Below, piece after piece: positions 16,859 to 25,961 of a stretch of DNA of 64,000 nt (positions within the stretch are counted from its first letter, which is position 1; each line of letters opens with the position of its first letter). The notes under the pieces are model-generated. The model ran no database searches and was not told the DNA's origin. It worked only from the letters and a program-made list of their open reading frames with translations. The translations under genes were made by a program, and so were the position numbers. Source of the stretch: Pontiella sulfatireligans (lineage in GTDB: Bacteria; Verrucomicrobiota; Kiritimatiellia; Kiritimatiellales; Pontiellaceae); assembly GCF_900890705.1 (NCBI RefSeq), contig NZ_CAAHFH010000002.1, positions 2,551,458 through 2,615,457 of the forward strand, in the 5' to 3' direction.

Positions 16859-18274
16859 ATGAAACGATTGATTTTTTTACTGGTATTTGCCGTGGCTTCT
16901 GTTGCGACGGCTGGGGATAAACCCAATATTGTTTTCATCTTTATTGATGATATGGGCTATGGGGATATTGCTCCGTTCGGCGCGCCTTTGAATAAAACCC
17001 CGAACCTTGACCGTATGGCAGCGGAGGGGATGAAGCTGACCGATTTCTATGTCAGTGCAACGGCCTGTACCCCGTCGCGCTCTGCGCTGATGACCGGATG
17101 CTATGCGGATCGGATCGGGATGGATGGCGATGTAGTTTTTCCGGGAGATTCGCGCGGGTTGAATCCGAGTGAAGTAACGATTGCCGATATGCTCAAAGCA
17201 CAGGGGTATGCAACGGGCTGTTTCGGTAAATGGCATTTGGGGGACATGCCCCAATTTATGCCGCTCAAACAGGGGTTCGATGAATATGAAGGGATCCCTT
17301 ATTCCAACGATATGTGGCCCGTGAATAAAGGGGTAAGAAATGCGTACAAGGGGTGGCCGCCGTTGCCTTATATGAAGCAGGACAAGGCGGTTGCACATAT
17401 TCCTGATGCGCCGAGCCAGGCATTGCTTTGCGAGGCCGTTACCGATGCTGCAGTTGACTTCATTAAACGCCACCGCAGCGAACCGTTTTTTGCCTATGTC
17501 CCTCACGCGTTTGTGCATCTTCCTCGTTTGGTTCCCAAGGAACAAGGGGAGCGGGCGGAAGGTGATGTGACCCGTGCGCAGGTGGAAGCCGTAGACGAGA
17601 GCGTGGGGCGGATTCTTACTACGCTCAAGGAGCTGGGCCTTGCGAAAAACACATTGGTTTTTTTTACTTCGGATAACGGCCCTTCCAGAGGCTGTTCCGC
17701 CGGCCCGCTGCGGGGCGCCAAGGTCGGCCCGAAATACGAGGGGCACATGCGCGTTCCCGCGCTAGCCTGGTGGCCTGGTAAAATTCCTGCCGGGGCGGTG
17801 TGTTCCGAGATTGCGGCATCGATCGACATTTTTCCAACCCTCGCCAAGCTGACCGGCGGCGAAGTTCCCTCGGATCGGATCATCGACGGTATGGATATTT
17901 CCGCCCTTCTGACCTCGTCGGGTAAATCGCCGCACAGTGAGCTTTACTACGAATATGAAGGCGTACGCCAAGGGAGTTGGAAGCTGGTTAAGATTAAGAA
18001 CAAGTTCTTCCTGTACGATCTGGATGCCGATCTCGGCGAGAAAAATAACCTTTCCGGACAGCATCCGGAAAAAACCGATGAGCTTCGGAAAATGCTGGAG
18101 GCGCATGAGAAAATGGTGACCAGTGCGCGCCGCCCCCCCGGTATGGTAGAGAATTCCGAGCCGATTCTGAAAGAACCCGGCACTTTGCCGACGCTGGCGG
18201 AATACATGAATCGGGCGGATCTTCAAACGGCCGGGAGCGTTACAAAGCCTACGCAAAAGAAGAAGATCAAATAG
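16859..18274 (+). CDS. Exported formylglycine-dependent sulfatase, arylsulfatase A-like
   Basis: A 471-residue sulfatase with signal peptide (MKRLIFLLVFAVASVATA) and 'aaaggga' before the start. Asp30-Asp31 ('IFIDDMGYGD'), C-T-P-S-R (Cys70), 'GKWHLGD', 'VPHAFVHLP' and 'FFTSDNGPS' are all present. The stretch 'GFDEYEGIPYSNDMWPV' resembles animal arylsulfatase A-type enzymes. It closes the plus-strand cluster and faces the disrupted response regulator gene across about 115 bp. It probably desulfates the same polymer as the other enzymes. Confidence 0.9.
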   Translation: MKRLIFLLVFAVASVATAGDKPNIVFIFIDDMGYGDIAPFGAPLNKTPNLDRMAAEGMKLTDFYVSATACTPSRSALMTGCYADRIGMDGDVVFPGDSRGLNPSEVTIADMLKAQGYATGCFGKWHLGDMPQFMPLKQGFDEYEGIPYSNDMWPVNKGVRNAYKGWPPLPYMKQDKAVAHIPDAPSQALLCEAVTDAAVDFIKRHRSEPFFAYVPHAFVHLPRLVPKEQGERAEGDVTRAQVEAVDESVGRILTTLKELGLAKNTLVFFTSDNGPSRGCSAGPLRGAKVGPKYEGHMRVPALAWWPGKIPAGAVCSEIAASIDIFPTLAKLTGGEVPSDRIIDGMDISALLTSSGKSPHSELYYEYEGVRQGSWKLVKIKNKFFLYDLDADLGEKNNLSGQHPEKTDELRKMLEAHEKMVTSARRPPGMVENSEPILKEPGTLPTLAEYMNRADLQTAGSVTKPTQKKKIK

Positions 18275-19014
18275 CCGGACGTCAGTATGCGTGATATTGA
18301 ATCTGTTGAGCCGCGATACCGGAACGTGTCGGACGCGGCAGAGAAAAATTCATTTCGTCATTAATCAAGCCGGTCTAAGAAACGAGACACTAAATCAGGC
18401 CCTTGCGGATAGCGGCGGCGACGGCAGCTGTTATGTTGGGAACCTGCAGCTTGGTGTAGATTCGTTCGGTGTAACAGGCAACGGCGCTATAGCTTATATT
18501 CAATTTGTCAGACACTTCTTTTTTTACATAGCCCATTGCCATGAATTCAAGCACCTGCTTTTCCCGTTCGCTCAACGGATTTTTACCTTCGAAGTTATTT
18601 GAATTTAGAGCGGCCAGTACCAAACGCGACAGTTGCGGGTCTATAACGCAGCCGCCAGCATGCACATCCTGAATGGCTGCCCGGATTTCACTAATGGTTG
18701 CGGTTTTTAAAATATAACCGGAAACACCGAGCCGTATGGCTTCCAGGGTGGTGAGATAATCATGGTTCTGTGTAAGTACCAGAATGTTTATAGTTGGCCG
18801 GGCCAGTTTCAGGATGGGCACAAGGGTCAATCCGTTTTGTCCGGGAAGCTGCAGGTCGAGCAGAACGAGGTCTGTTTCGGAAAGTGCTCCTGATTTCAGG
18901 CTCTTCTGGCAATCTTCGGCATTGCTGAAGGATGCGGTACAGCTCATGTTGTTGCTGAGTTGTATCATTTTCCCAAGTGTCTGGGAAAAGAGAGCATTAT
19001 CTTCGACAATGGTG

Positions 19015-20492
19015 ATTTGAATTCACTGTCATCCCATAGATTTTAAATAAAAAGGCTGGCTTGTGAGCTCTAAATCCTCCACTCGGAGGGTATGAAAAAA
19101 CAGAGACAAAAACACAAACCAGCCGGACATAGGTATACAACCTTGAAGCAATTGTGCAATCTGATTCCCGGACACATGGTCACGAACCTTGCGAAGAAGC
19201 ATGGCGTCGATGCCCGAAGCCGGACGTACACGCCATGGAGCCATGTGGTTTCGCTGCTTTATGCCCACTTTGCTCATGCGCTCGGGCTTAACGATGTATG
19301 CGACGCGCTCCAGATGAATGCGGCGGCGCTCTCCACCATCCGCGGTGCGGTTCCACCGTCCCGCAACAACCTGAGCCATGCGAATCAAGTGCGCGACGCG
19401 AACATGGCCGAAGAGCTTTATTGGAGCATGATGAAGCATCTGATGGACACGGTGCCTGGTTTTGCGAAGGGAAAGGTGCGTAGTGGATACCTCCGTCGCT
19501 TCAGCAAGGCGATCCATGCGCTCGATTCGACCACGATACAGCTGGTGGCCAATAGCATGGACTGGGCAAAGCACCGCCGCCGCAAGGCCGCCGCGAAGTG
19601 CCACATGCGTCTGGACCTGCAAAGCTTCCTTCCACGATGTGCCATTGTCGACACTGCAAAACACCATGACAGCCGCAAGACCTTGAGCTTGTGTGCCGAC
19701 CTTGAAGCCGGAGAAATCGTTGTATTCGACAAGGCTTATATCAAATTCAAGCATCTCTTTGAGCTAACGGAGCGCGGCATTAATTGGGCGGGTCGAGCGA
19801 AAGACAACATGCAGTACACGGTGATGCGCTCCCTCGAAACGACTAAAAACAAGCGCATCCTTCGCGACGAAGTCATCGAGCTGATGCTCGAAAAATCGAA
19901 GAAGGCCTACCCGTGCGAGTTGCGCCGCGTTGTAGCCCTCGTGGAGATCAACGGCAAGGATGTCGAAATGGTCTTCCTGACCAAGCATCTGGAGTGGAGC
20001 GAGTGGACGGTCGCGGAGCTCTACCGCTGCCGGTGGGATATCGAGGTGTTCTTTAAGGAAATCAAACAGACGCTCCAGCTCTCCGACTTTCTCGGCTACA
20101 GCGCTAATGCCGTACGCTGGCAGGTATGGACCGGGCTGCTCGTCCATCTGCTGATGCGCTGTCTCAAATTCATGCACGGATGGGATCACAGCTTCAAGCG
20201 CCTGTTCACCGTCGTAAGGGTCTCGCTTTGGCGTCGCTGGAACCTGCCCGCCTTGCTGGAATCCTATGGGACAGCCAAACCACCCGGTCGCATCCGAGGA
20301 GCACCGGAACAGGCGTATCTGCCGGGGTTCATCTAAATGCTGTGGGACAGCCAACTGTTTAAAACGGGGAATCATCATTACTCTTCAACAAAAAATCGGA
20401 ATCGACTAAATAAACTAAACATCAGAAACCTTAACAAAAACGGGAGCTGACACTCCGTTAGCGTCCTCTATGGGATGACAGTGATTTGAATT
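19015..20492 (+). mobile_element. IS4-family insertion sequence, 1460 bp, with 9-bp target duplication
   Basis: The element spans 19024-20483. Its ends are perfect 17-bp inverted repeats, CACTGTCATCCCATAGA at 19024-19040 and its complement at 20467-20483. The 9-bp direct repeat ATTTGAATT flanks it at 19015-19023 and 20484-20492. One complete transposase gene lies inside. The intact ends, intact gene and perfect duplication indicate a recent insertion. It landed in the first codons of a response regulator gene. Confidence 0.95.
19092..20336 (+). CDS. IS4-family DDE transposase
   Basis: A 414-residue transposase that fills most of the insertion sequence. The DDE catalytic residues are visible as 'HALDSTTI' (first Asp), 'VVFDKAYI' (second Asp) and the IS4 signature Y-(2)R-(3)E-(6)K in 'YRCRWDIEVFFKEIK'. 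The N-terminal 'PAGHRYTTLKQLCNLIPGHMV' region resembles the DUF4372-type domain of IS4-group transposases. It should catalyse cut-and-paste transposition of its own element. No frameshift or stop is seen, so it is probably active. Confidence 0.95.
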   Translation: MKKQRQKHKPAGHRYTTLKQLCNLIPGHMVTNLAKKHGVDARSRTYTPWSHVVSLLYAHFAHALGLNDVCDALQMNAAALSTIRGAVPPSRNNLSHANQVRDANMAEELYWSMMKHLMDTVPGFAKGKVRSGYLRRFSKAIHALDSTTIQLVANSMDWAKHRRRKAAAKCHMRLDLQSFLPRCAIVDTAKHHDSRKTLSLCADLEAGEIVVFDKAYIKFKHLFELTERGINWAGRAKDNMQYTVMRSLETTKNKRILRDEVIELMLEKSKKAYPCELRRVVALVEINGKDVEMVFLTKHLEWSEWTVAELYRCRWDIEVFFKEIKQTLQLSDFLGYSANAVRWQVWTGLLVHLLMRCLKFMHGWDHSFKRLFTVVRVSLWRRWNLPALLESYGTAKPPGRIRGAPEQAYLPGFI

Positions 20493-20499
20493 GATTCTT

Positions 20500-22515
20500 T
20501 CATCGTATCTTTCTGGGGGAGAGAGTTAAGAGAATACGGGTTCCTTCCCCTTCTTTTGATTCGATTTGCATCTTGCCCTTAAGTCGCTTGGCGCGGTCCT
20601 CAAGATGGCGTAAGGGCAGGCGTTTGTTCGGAATCCCTTTTCCATTATCTGATATAGAGAGCTGGAGTCTGGAATCTTTTATCCGTGTCTCTATGGCCAC
20701 ATGGTTGGCCTCGGCATGCTTGATTATGTTGTTCAGTGCTTCTTTTACGAAAAAGAGCAGATCCCATTTTTGCGTTGGTTTAAGGACGTTGGATAGGAGT
20801 GTCTCATTGAATGTGCAAGAGAAATCCATGTTTCCAAGGATTCGGGTGGCCGTTGTGCGGATCATGGTGTCAATTCCTTCTCCGTTTTTCCTGTTTTCAA
20901 GGAGCTGGGTGAGATTGCGTGTTTCAATCGCGGTTTGACGGGCTGCCAAAATGGAAACGTTGAGGAGCTCGGTCACGGTGGGATCCGGGCTCGGAATGAG
21001 TTCCATGGCCATTTCGGTGGAGTGGGCAATCCCACTGAGGTTTGCTCCAACTTCGTCGTGTAGGTCGGCGGCAATTTGTTCACGCATCTTGTTCCATCGT
21101 CGGGAGGCCAGAAGGCGCGCGATCAATACCATCAGGGCGAGAATAATGATGAGTGCATAGCCCACGGTAATCAAAACCGCGCTACGTTGTTTTTCCTGCC
21201 GCCGGGTCAATTCAAGTTGTATTTGAAGTTCTTTTTGGCGCCGAATCAGATTGCGTTGTAGACTGAATTGCTCGAGCCATTGTCGTAAAGGAACAATGTT
21301 TCCTTCGCTGGTTTTTTTGTCTTTCAGGTAATGTAGTTTCCGGTGGATGGGGCCGCTTATTTGTTTTCGTTCGGTTTCCGGTATTGTATCACCGCTCAGT
21401 ATTTTACCATTTCCAATTAACTCAATTTCGCCCAAGGCAATGCTGTCAGAGTAACCGAGCCTCGGATCAGGAAATCCCTTGCTCAAGCTGAGCCGGAAAT
21501 AGCGCCCTTTTGTAGATGGAAGACGGAGCATGAATGGATGAGAACCGGGGTGCGGCGGCGGCGGGACGGGGGTTTGGTATAATAGGTCTGGGGTGGGGTC
21601 ATTAGGGTGGTCAAGTTTTTCGAATAGGATTTGGGTCGGAAAATCGGCACCTACGATAAAGGGAGGGCGGTAAGGGCGTGCACAGGCGGCAGGCCAGAGC
21701 CTCAATTCGTCAATGGTTTTTATCTCTTCCAGATCATAGTTCAGAATGACCCCATGGGACATCGATAGATAGTCAACTTGGGGCTTCCTTATTCGGGGAT
21801 TGATCGGATGGGAAATGGTAAAGCCGTCTACTAGATATTGCGGGCTCCAGACATTGAGTGTGCGCACGGCGTTTGATGCCTTTATCGGGGCATGGAGAGC
21901 AATGTTTCTGTTGCCGGCAAAGGCATAGAGTTCGCTGAATGCGACGGCGTACTCGATTCGATTGAAGGGTTGGTTTGCCGGGCTGCGGGTGCTGGTAACT
22001 CGTATGCCGGAGATCGGTTTTGTGTCGGGACAAGGGAACAGCTGCGGTTCGAGATCTAATACGTGGTAGTCCTCGTTTCGGAAATCAGCTAGAATATCTG
22101 ATGAGCCATCAGGGAAAATGCGCTCAATTAAAAAACGCTCTGGAAAACCGTAGATTCTGAAGTTATGTGTTCCATCGCTGAACACCGCCGGCATCAGAAC
22201 GACTAAATCGATTGCCGCTGTCTCTGGGAAAAGTACCTCAATTTCAACCTGTTCACTCGACGTATTCAATTCTGTTGAACGATAGCCTAATGTCGCTGGG
22301 GTGGTGATCAGTATTTTTTCAGGAAGGCGCTGAAGTTCGGTTTCTATCGCGTCGATCTTTTGTTGAATTGCGTTTGATGAGTGTGACAGGAGTGCTGAAG
22401 ACTGAACCGGAAGAACGAATAAGAGGAAAAGCAGCAACGTCCGAATCAGAGACGATAGTTGTCCGAGGTTGCTAGTATGTTGATGCTGATGAGCAAGATG
22501 AAACATACGATCCAT
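20500..22515 (-). CDS. NarX/DegS-type sensor histidine kinase with carbohydrate-binding-like sensor region
   Basis: A membrane kinase of ~671 residues; the start is placed at ATG 22515 (ATG 22506 is also possible), just before the hydrophobic signal 'TLLLFLLFVLPVQSSA'. The long extracytoplasmic part contains 'NIALHAPIKASN...WSPQYLVDG', which resembles an F5/8 type C (discoidin-like) sugar-binding module. A second transmembrane segment ('AVLITVGYALIIILALMVLIA') is followed by the HisKA_3 box with the phospho-accepting His in 'IAADLHDEVGANLSG', and a HATPase_c domain with 'KEALNNIIKHAEA' and 'SDNGKGIPN'. It overlaps the response regulator start (ATGA). It probably sensed polysaccharide fragments for the sulfatase cluster, but its partner is broken by the insertion sequence. 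Confidence 0.85.
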   Translation of the reverse strand: MDRMFHLAHQHQHTSNLGQLSSLIRTLLLFLLFVLPVQSSALLSHSSNAIQQKIDAIETELQRLPEKILITTPATLGYRSTELNTSSEQVEIEVLFPETAAIDLVVLMPAVFSDGTHNFRIYGFPERFLIERIFPDGSSDILADFRNEDYHVLDLEPQLFPCPDTKPISGIRVTSTRSPANQPFNRIEYAVAFSELYAFAGNRNIALHAPIKASNAVRTLNVWSPQYLVDGFTISHPINPRIRKPQVDYLSMSHGVILNYDLEEIKTIDELRLWPAACARPYRPPFIVGADFPTQILFEKLDHPNDPTPDLLYQTPVPPPPHPGSHPFMLRLPSTKGRYFRLSLSKGFPDPRLGYSDSIALGEIELIGNGKILSGDTIPETERKQISGPIHRKLHYLKDKKTSEGNIVPLRQWLEQFSLQRNLIRRQKELQIQLELTRRQEKQRSAVLITVGYALIIILALMVLIARLLASRRWNKMREQIAADLHDEVGANLSGIAHSTEMAMELIPSPDPTVTELLNVSILAARQTAIETRNLTQLLENRKNGEGIDTMIRTTATRILGNMDFSCTFNETLLSNVLKPTQKWDLLFFVKEALNNIIKHAEANHVAIETRIKDSRLQLSISDNGKGIPNKRLPLRHLEDRAKRLKGKMQIESKEGEGTRILLTLSPRKIR

Positions 22516-22852
22516 ATTACATGGAGCAATTCGTTCGAGGAAGTAGAAAATGGAAGAGTAAGGTGTAACCGCAATCTTACCGATTGCAGATGGATTATTG
22601 GATAAATGGAATGCTGTAATATCATCTCGTACGAAAATGCCGCCCATGTCACCCAAACGGTGACATTTTGTCAAATTGGCATGCCGTTCCTCACAATAAT
22701 CCCAAAATCCATTCTTCCAACAATCCGATTTGTAAGATTACGGGGAGGAATGAACGAGCTGGATTTTAACAACCTGCCGGTAGAGGAGCTCAATAAAAAT
22801 ATAACCATGAAATGGCCTTTGGAGGGCCATTGTTGAGTTGTGCGTTTGTTTG
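22516..22852. other. Intergenic region between kinase and GntR genes
   Basis: About 340 bp between two minus-strand genes. It should hold the promoter of the kinase operon. A short hairpin, AATGGCC...GGCCATT (22811-22831), lies just downstream of the GntR-type gene on the minus strand but has no T run, so it is not a convincing terminator. Short open frames here lack good ribosome-binding sites. Confidence 0.3.
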
Positions 22853-23977
22853 TTAATGACAGCACAAACTCATCTTATTTAGAGGTCTGTGCTTTGCAAT
22901 TTTGCCTCGGGTTGATTCCCGAATAATCAGTTTTCCTTGAAGCGTAGCGCGGTGCGGTGCGGCCTCTGGGTGTTCGATACGATGCATAATTGCATCGACG
23001 GCGGCTTTTCCAATGTCATTACAGGGCTGGTGGTAGGTGGTGAGAGGGACGCTGAGTAGCGAGGCATACTTGACGTCGTCAAACCCGGCAACACGCATTG
23101 AACCCGGTATGTCGACCCCGGCGTCTACTAGCAGGCGCAAGGCATAGGCCGCGGTTGCGTCATTGGCGCAAATCAGGCCGTCGGCGTCATGTTGCGTTAA
23201 ATGTTTAGCATTCAGTTCCGTCCCGGGGGCTATTTCAACGGTTTGCAAGGATTCCGGCGCGTATCCGGCGTTGATCATGGCTTCTCTGCACCCCATGATT
23301 CGCAATTGAACGGTCATGGCGGGTTGGGGACGCGTAAGAAAAATCATGCGGGAGCATCCCTGCTCCAAAAGGTGCTGGGCAACCACGAATCCCGCCTCGA
23401 TATTGTTGATGCTGACCATGTCATTGCGGGTTTGCTGCGGCCAATTGACGACATCCCGGTCGAGCAGCACAACAGGAATTCCATTTGTTTTCAGTCGTTT
23501 CAAAATAGATTGGTTAAACCGTTCCCCGTTTTCAATATGTTCAACAGGGGTGAAAATGATGCCGTCGACCTTGTCTTGAATGAAGCGCGAACACATATAT
23601 TCCGTGCTTTCTTCAAAACTCCGCGACAGGGGTAGGTGGGGCGGAGGGATAAGCTCCATGAAATATTGTTCGGATGCATTCGCCATGGCGGTTACGATCG
23701 GTTCGAATATCTCGGTTCTGCCCAAGCGGGGAATAAGAAGCCCGATTTTCTTTTTTTCTGTCAGCTCAGAAGAGAGCACCGCGGTTCCGTATCCGGCCGT
23801 TCGCTCAACTGCCCCCTCATCCTTTAGCAAGTCAAGTGCCTTCGCGACGGTGGGTCTAGAGGCATTGTATCGGTCACACAGCTTGGTTTCAGATGGAAGA
23901 AGATCACCGGGTTTATATGTTCCGGAGCGTAGAGCTGCCCTGAGTTCATCGTAGATGGTCTGGTATTTCTTTTTCAT
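22853..23977 (-). CDS. GntR-type transcriptional regulator with LacI-like ligand-binding domain
   Basis: A 374-residue regulator. The N-terminal ~70 residues form a GntR winged helix ('YDELRAALRSGTYKPGDLLP', 'RPTVAKALDLLKDEGAVER'). The rest is a periplasmic-binding-protein-like sensor as in LacI/AraR ('IGLLIPRLGRTEIFEPIVTAM', 'GIPVVLLDRDVV', 'ADGLICANDATAAYALRLL', 'MRVAGFDDVKYASLL'). This architecture is that of AraR-type sugar repressors. The gene is divergent from the sulfatase operon at 24471, and the 490 bp between them contain several palindromes. It probably represses that operon and itself until a sugar ligand binds; the ligand is unknown. Confidence 0.85.
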   Translation of the reverse strand: MKKKYQTIYDELRAALRSGTYKPGDLLPSETKLCDRYNASRPTVAKALDLLKDEGAVERTAGYGTAVLSSELTEKKKIGLLIPRLGRTEIFEPIVTAMANASEQYFMELIPPPHLPLSRSFEESTEYMCSRFIQDKVDGIIFTPVEHIENGERFNQSILKRLKTNGIPVVLLDRDVVNWPQQTRNDMVSINNIEAGFVVAQHLLEQGCSRMIFLTRPQPAMTVQLRIMGCREAMINAGYAPESLQTVEIAPGTELNAKHLTQHDADGLICANDATAAYALRLLVDAGVDIPGSMRVAGFDDVKYASLLSVPLTTYHQPCNDIGKAAVDAIMHRIEHPEAAPHRATLQGKLIIRESTRGKIAKHRPLNKMSLCCH

Positions 23978-24470
23978 AATGCTGGCTCGGTATAGGTTTA
24001 TAGTCTCAGGATCTCATCCGACCACGTATATGCATGTCTTTATTTACAAATGTAATTACAATTCATAACGCGTTAATTTGCAAGCTGGTCAATTGACCAG
24101 CGCAGGCAACGGATGCATTTCTGAAAGCATAAAATGTGTATCGAGCAGTACATTAGGTATACGGCCTCATCTTGCTAACAGAAAATCAGTCGACTGAGGT
24201 CAATCGGGGTGGCGAAATGTAAGTTATATGTAAGTTTGTGAGGTGGGGGAATTTGTTTATCTTTCTGCAGTGCGTTGAGGTTCCTTACGAGCCAGTGGGA
24301 ATAGTGAATCATCCGTGCAGTTCATTCTTTGAAGGTTAATTCAGAAATAAAACGGGTGTAATCCGTGTTGCAGCGCAAGTTTTTTCTTGGGTTGGTTTTC
24401 TGGTGTATGTTGGTTATTTAAACCAAAGATGGCGGCAAGCAGGCTTGCGGCAAATGTGAAAGGACGAAGT
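23978..24470. promoter_or_regulatory. Divergent control region with palindromic operator candidates
   Basis: The 490-bp gap lies between the GntR-type repressor gene (minus) and the iduronate-sulfatase-like gene (plus). It contains three perfect palindromes: TGTAATTACA (24051-24060), CTGGTCAATTGACCAG (24085-24100) and TCAGTCGACTGA (24186-24197). GntR-family regulators bind two-fold symmetric sites of this size. The first is 74 bp before the repressor start, suggesting autoregulation. I see no further gene here. Confidence 0.5.
24085..24100. promoter_or_regulatory. 16-bp perfect palindrome, candidate GntR-type operator
   Basis: CTGGTCAATTGACCAG reads the same on both strands. A 16-bp perfect palindrome is rare by chance, and it lies in the divergent region of a GntR/LacI-type regulator. 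It is the strongest single operator candidate in the window. Binding is inferred. Confidence 0.45.
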
Positions 24471-25961
24471 ATGAAAAATAAAACGCGTACCCAATTAAAA
24501 AAAATGAAGGCGGCATTCAAGGATGCTGAATTCTGCTCTAGCCGCAAGGCGTTAATTTTTGGCGCATTTGTGCTGGGGATCTGTGCAGTAGTTCCCGTCC
24601 AATCGCTTGGCGCTTCTGCTGCACTCAAACAGGATGTGTTGTTTATTGCTATCGATGATATGAACGATTGGACGACTCTGTTTGATAAAGAGAATCCAAT
24701 TCAGACGCCGAATCTTCAACGATTGGCTCAACGCGGTTGTTTTTTCAACAAGGCCTATTGCACGGTTCCGGCCTGCAATCCTTCGCGCACCTCGATCCTG
24801 ACCGGGTTGCAACCGGATACGACGGGGGTTTATGAAAACAGTATTGATTGGAAATCGCTGTTGCCCGACGCAGTCACACTTCCCCAGCATTTTCAGCAGA
24901 ATGGATATGCAGCGATTGGGGGCGGGAAGATCTTCCATCACGGCAAAACCGGGGGAGACCGTGTGGAGAATCCGTCGTTCGATAGCTTCTTCACTTTGAA
25001 GCTACACGCCAACAAGCCACAGAAAAACTATAATGGATATATTCGCAAAAAAGACGATAAGCATCTAGCCAGTCCTTCCTGGGACTGGGGTGAACACGAT
25101 GTCGTCAAGCAGACCGATGAATATACGGTCGAATATATCAACAACATCATGGCCTCCCATCCTAGGGATGAACCACTGTTCTTGGCGGCGGGTATTTTTC
25201 GTCCGCACCTGCCGTTCTGGGCACCGTCATCCACGTTTGATCGCTATCCGTTGGAAACCTTGCAGATTCCTCCGCGACCGGAAGGCGATCTCGACGATGT
25301 GCCCGCCCGCGGAATCGAAATGGCTAAGACCGAACGCTTTATCTGGGAAAACACCATCGTGCAGCCGCCGGATTCCCCCAGAAGCCTGAAAAAGATGATT
25401 CAGAGCTATCAGGCCGCGGCGGATTATTCGGATGAGATGGTTGGTCGGCTGCTCGATCAGCTTGAGGCAACCGGAAGAGCCGATAACACGATTATCGTGT
25501 TATGGTCTGACCATGGCTATCATTTAGGCGACAAGACCGCCTGCGTAAAGTTTACGCTGTGGGAAAAATCCGACCATGTTCCTTTTATCATTGTTGCTCC
25601 GGGAATCACCACGCCGGGCAGTGTCTGTGAGCGCCCCGTTAGCCTGATCGATATTTATCCGACGCTTGCCGAGTTGGCCGGACTGCCGGAGAAGCCGGAG
25701 CTGGATGGCCAAAGCCTGGTGCCGTTGCTGAAAAATACAAAATTGGAATGGGCGCGCCCCGCGCTGACGACGCAAATCAAGGGGAATCATGCAATCAGAA
25801 CACAGACGCACCGCTACATCCGTTATGAGGATGGAACGGAAGAACTCTATACTGATGCGGATTATTGGAACCATACCAACCTCGTCAATAACCCGGAAGA
25901 GAAGGCTGTATTGACCAAGCATCGCAAACTCATGGATCAAATGCTGGTGGAATTTGAATAA
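24471..25961 (+). CDS. Exported sulfatase, iduronate-2-sulfatase-like
   Basis: A 496-residue sulfatase. ATG 24471 is chosen because 'aagga' lies 7 bases upstream; the long N-terminus ends in a hydrophobic segment ('ALIFGAFVLGICAVVPV'), a signal peptide or anchor. Asp62-Asp63 ('FIAIDDMNDW'), C-N-P-S-R (Cys102), 'TGLQPDTTGVYEN', 'GGGKIFHHG', 'FRPHLPFWAP' and 'WSDHGYHLGDK' match the iduronate-2-sulfatase-like branch of family S1. It may desulfate 2-O-sulfated uronic acid or a related sugar. Its TAA stop overlaps the next start (TAATG), so the following, now decayed, sulfatase was translationally coupled to it. It is divergent from the GntR-type repressor. Confidence 0.9.
   Translation: MKNKTRTQLKKMKAAFKDAEFCSSRKALIFGAFVLGICAVVPVQSLGASAALKQDVLFIAIDDMNDWTTLFDKENPIQTPNLQRLAQRGCFFNKAYCTVPACNPSRTSILTGLQPDTTGVYENSIDWKSLLPDAVTLPQHFQQNGYAAIGGGKIFHHGKTGGDRVENPSFDSFFTLKLHANKPQKNYNGYIRKKDDKHLASPSWDWGEHDVVKQTDEYTVEYINNIMASHPRDEPLFLAAGIFRPHLPFWAPSSTFDRYPLETLQIPPRPEGDLDDVPARGIEMAKTERFIWENTIVQPPDSPRSLKKMIQSYQAAADYSDEMVGRLLDQLEATGRADNTIIVLWSDHGYHLGDKTACVKFTLWEKSDHVPFIIVAPGITTPGSVCERPVSLIDIYPTLAELAGLPEKPELDGQSLVPLLKNTKLEWARPALTTQIKGNHAIRTQTHRYIRYEDGTEELYTDADYWNHTNLVNNPEEKAVLTKHRKLMDQMLVEFE

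Larger units (their letters stand above)
18390..20503 (-). pseudogene. NarL/LuxR-type response regulator, split by an IS4-family insertion
   Basis: Removing the insertion sequence and one copy of the 9-bp duplication restores a reading frame that starts with ATG at 20503 (M-K-E-S-I-Q-I-T-I-V-E-D-N), runs across the insertion point into 19014, and ends at 18390. The receiver domain then has 'IVEDN', the phospho-acceptor Asp in 'LVLLDLQLPG' and a 'GYILKT' Lys. A C-terminal LuxR helix-turn-helix ('PLSEREKQVLEFMAMGYVKKEVSDKL') follows. ATG 20503 overlaps the kinase stop codon (ATGA), so the pair was translationally coupled. The insertion falls near codon 5. A restart at Met 18968 would lack the first beta strand and the acidic pair, so phospho-signalling is probably lost. 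Confidence 0.85.

Noticed and set aside
18291..18602. 103-codon plus-strand frame after the last sulfatase
   Set aside because: It overlaps the 3' half of the response regulator gene, whose helix-turn-helix is clear on the other strand.
22606..22836. 76-codon plus-strand frame between the kinase and GntR genes
   Set aside because: It lies in the control region, starts without a ribosome-binding site, and shows no conserved feature.
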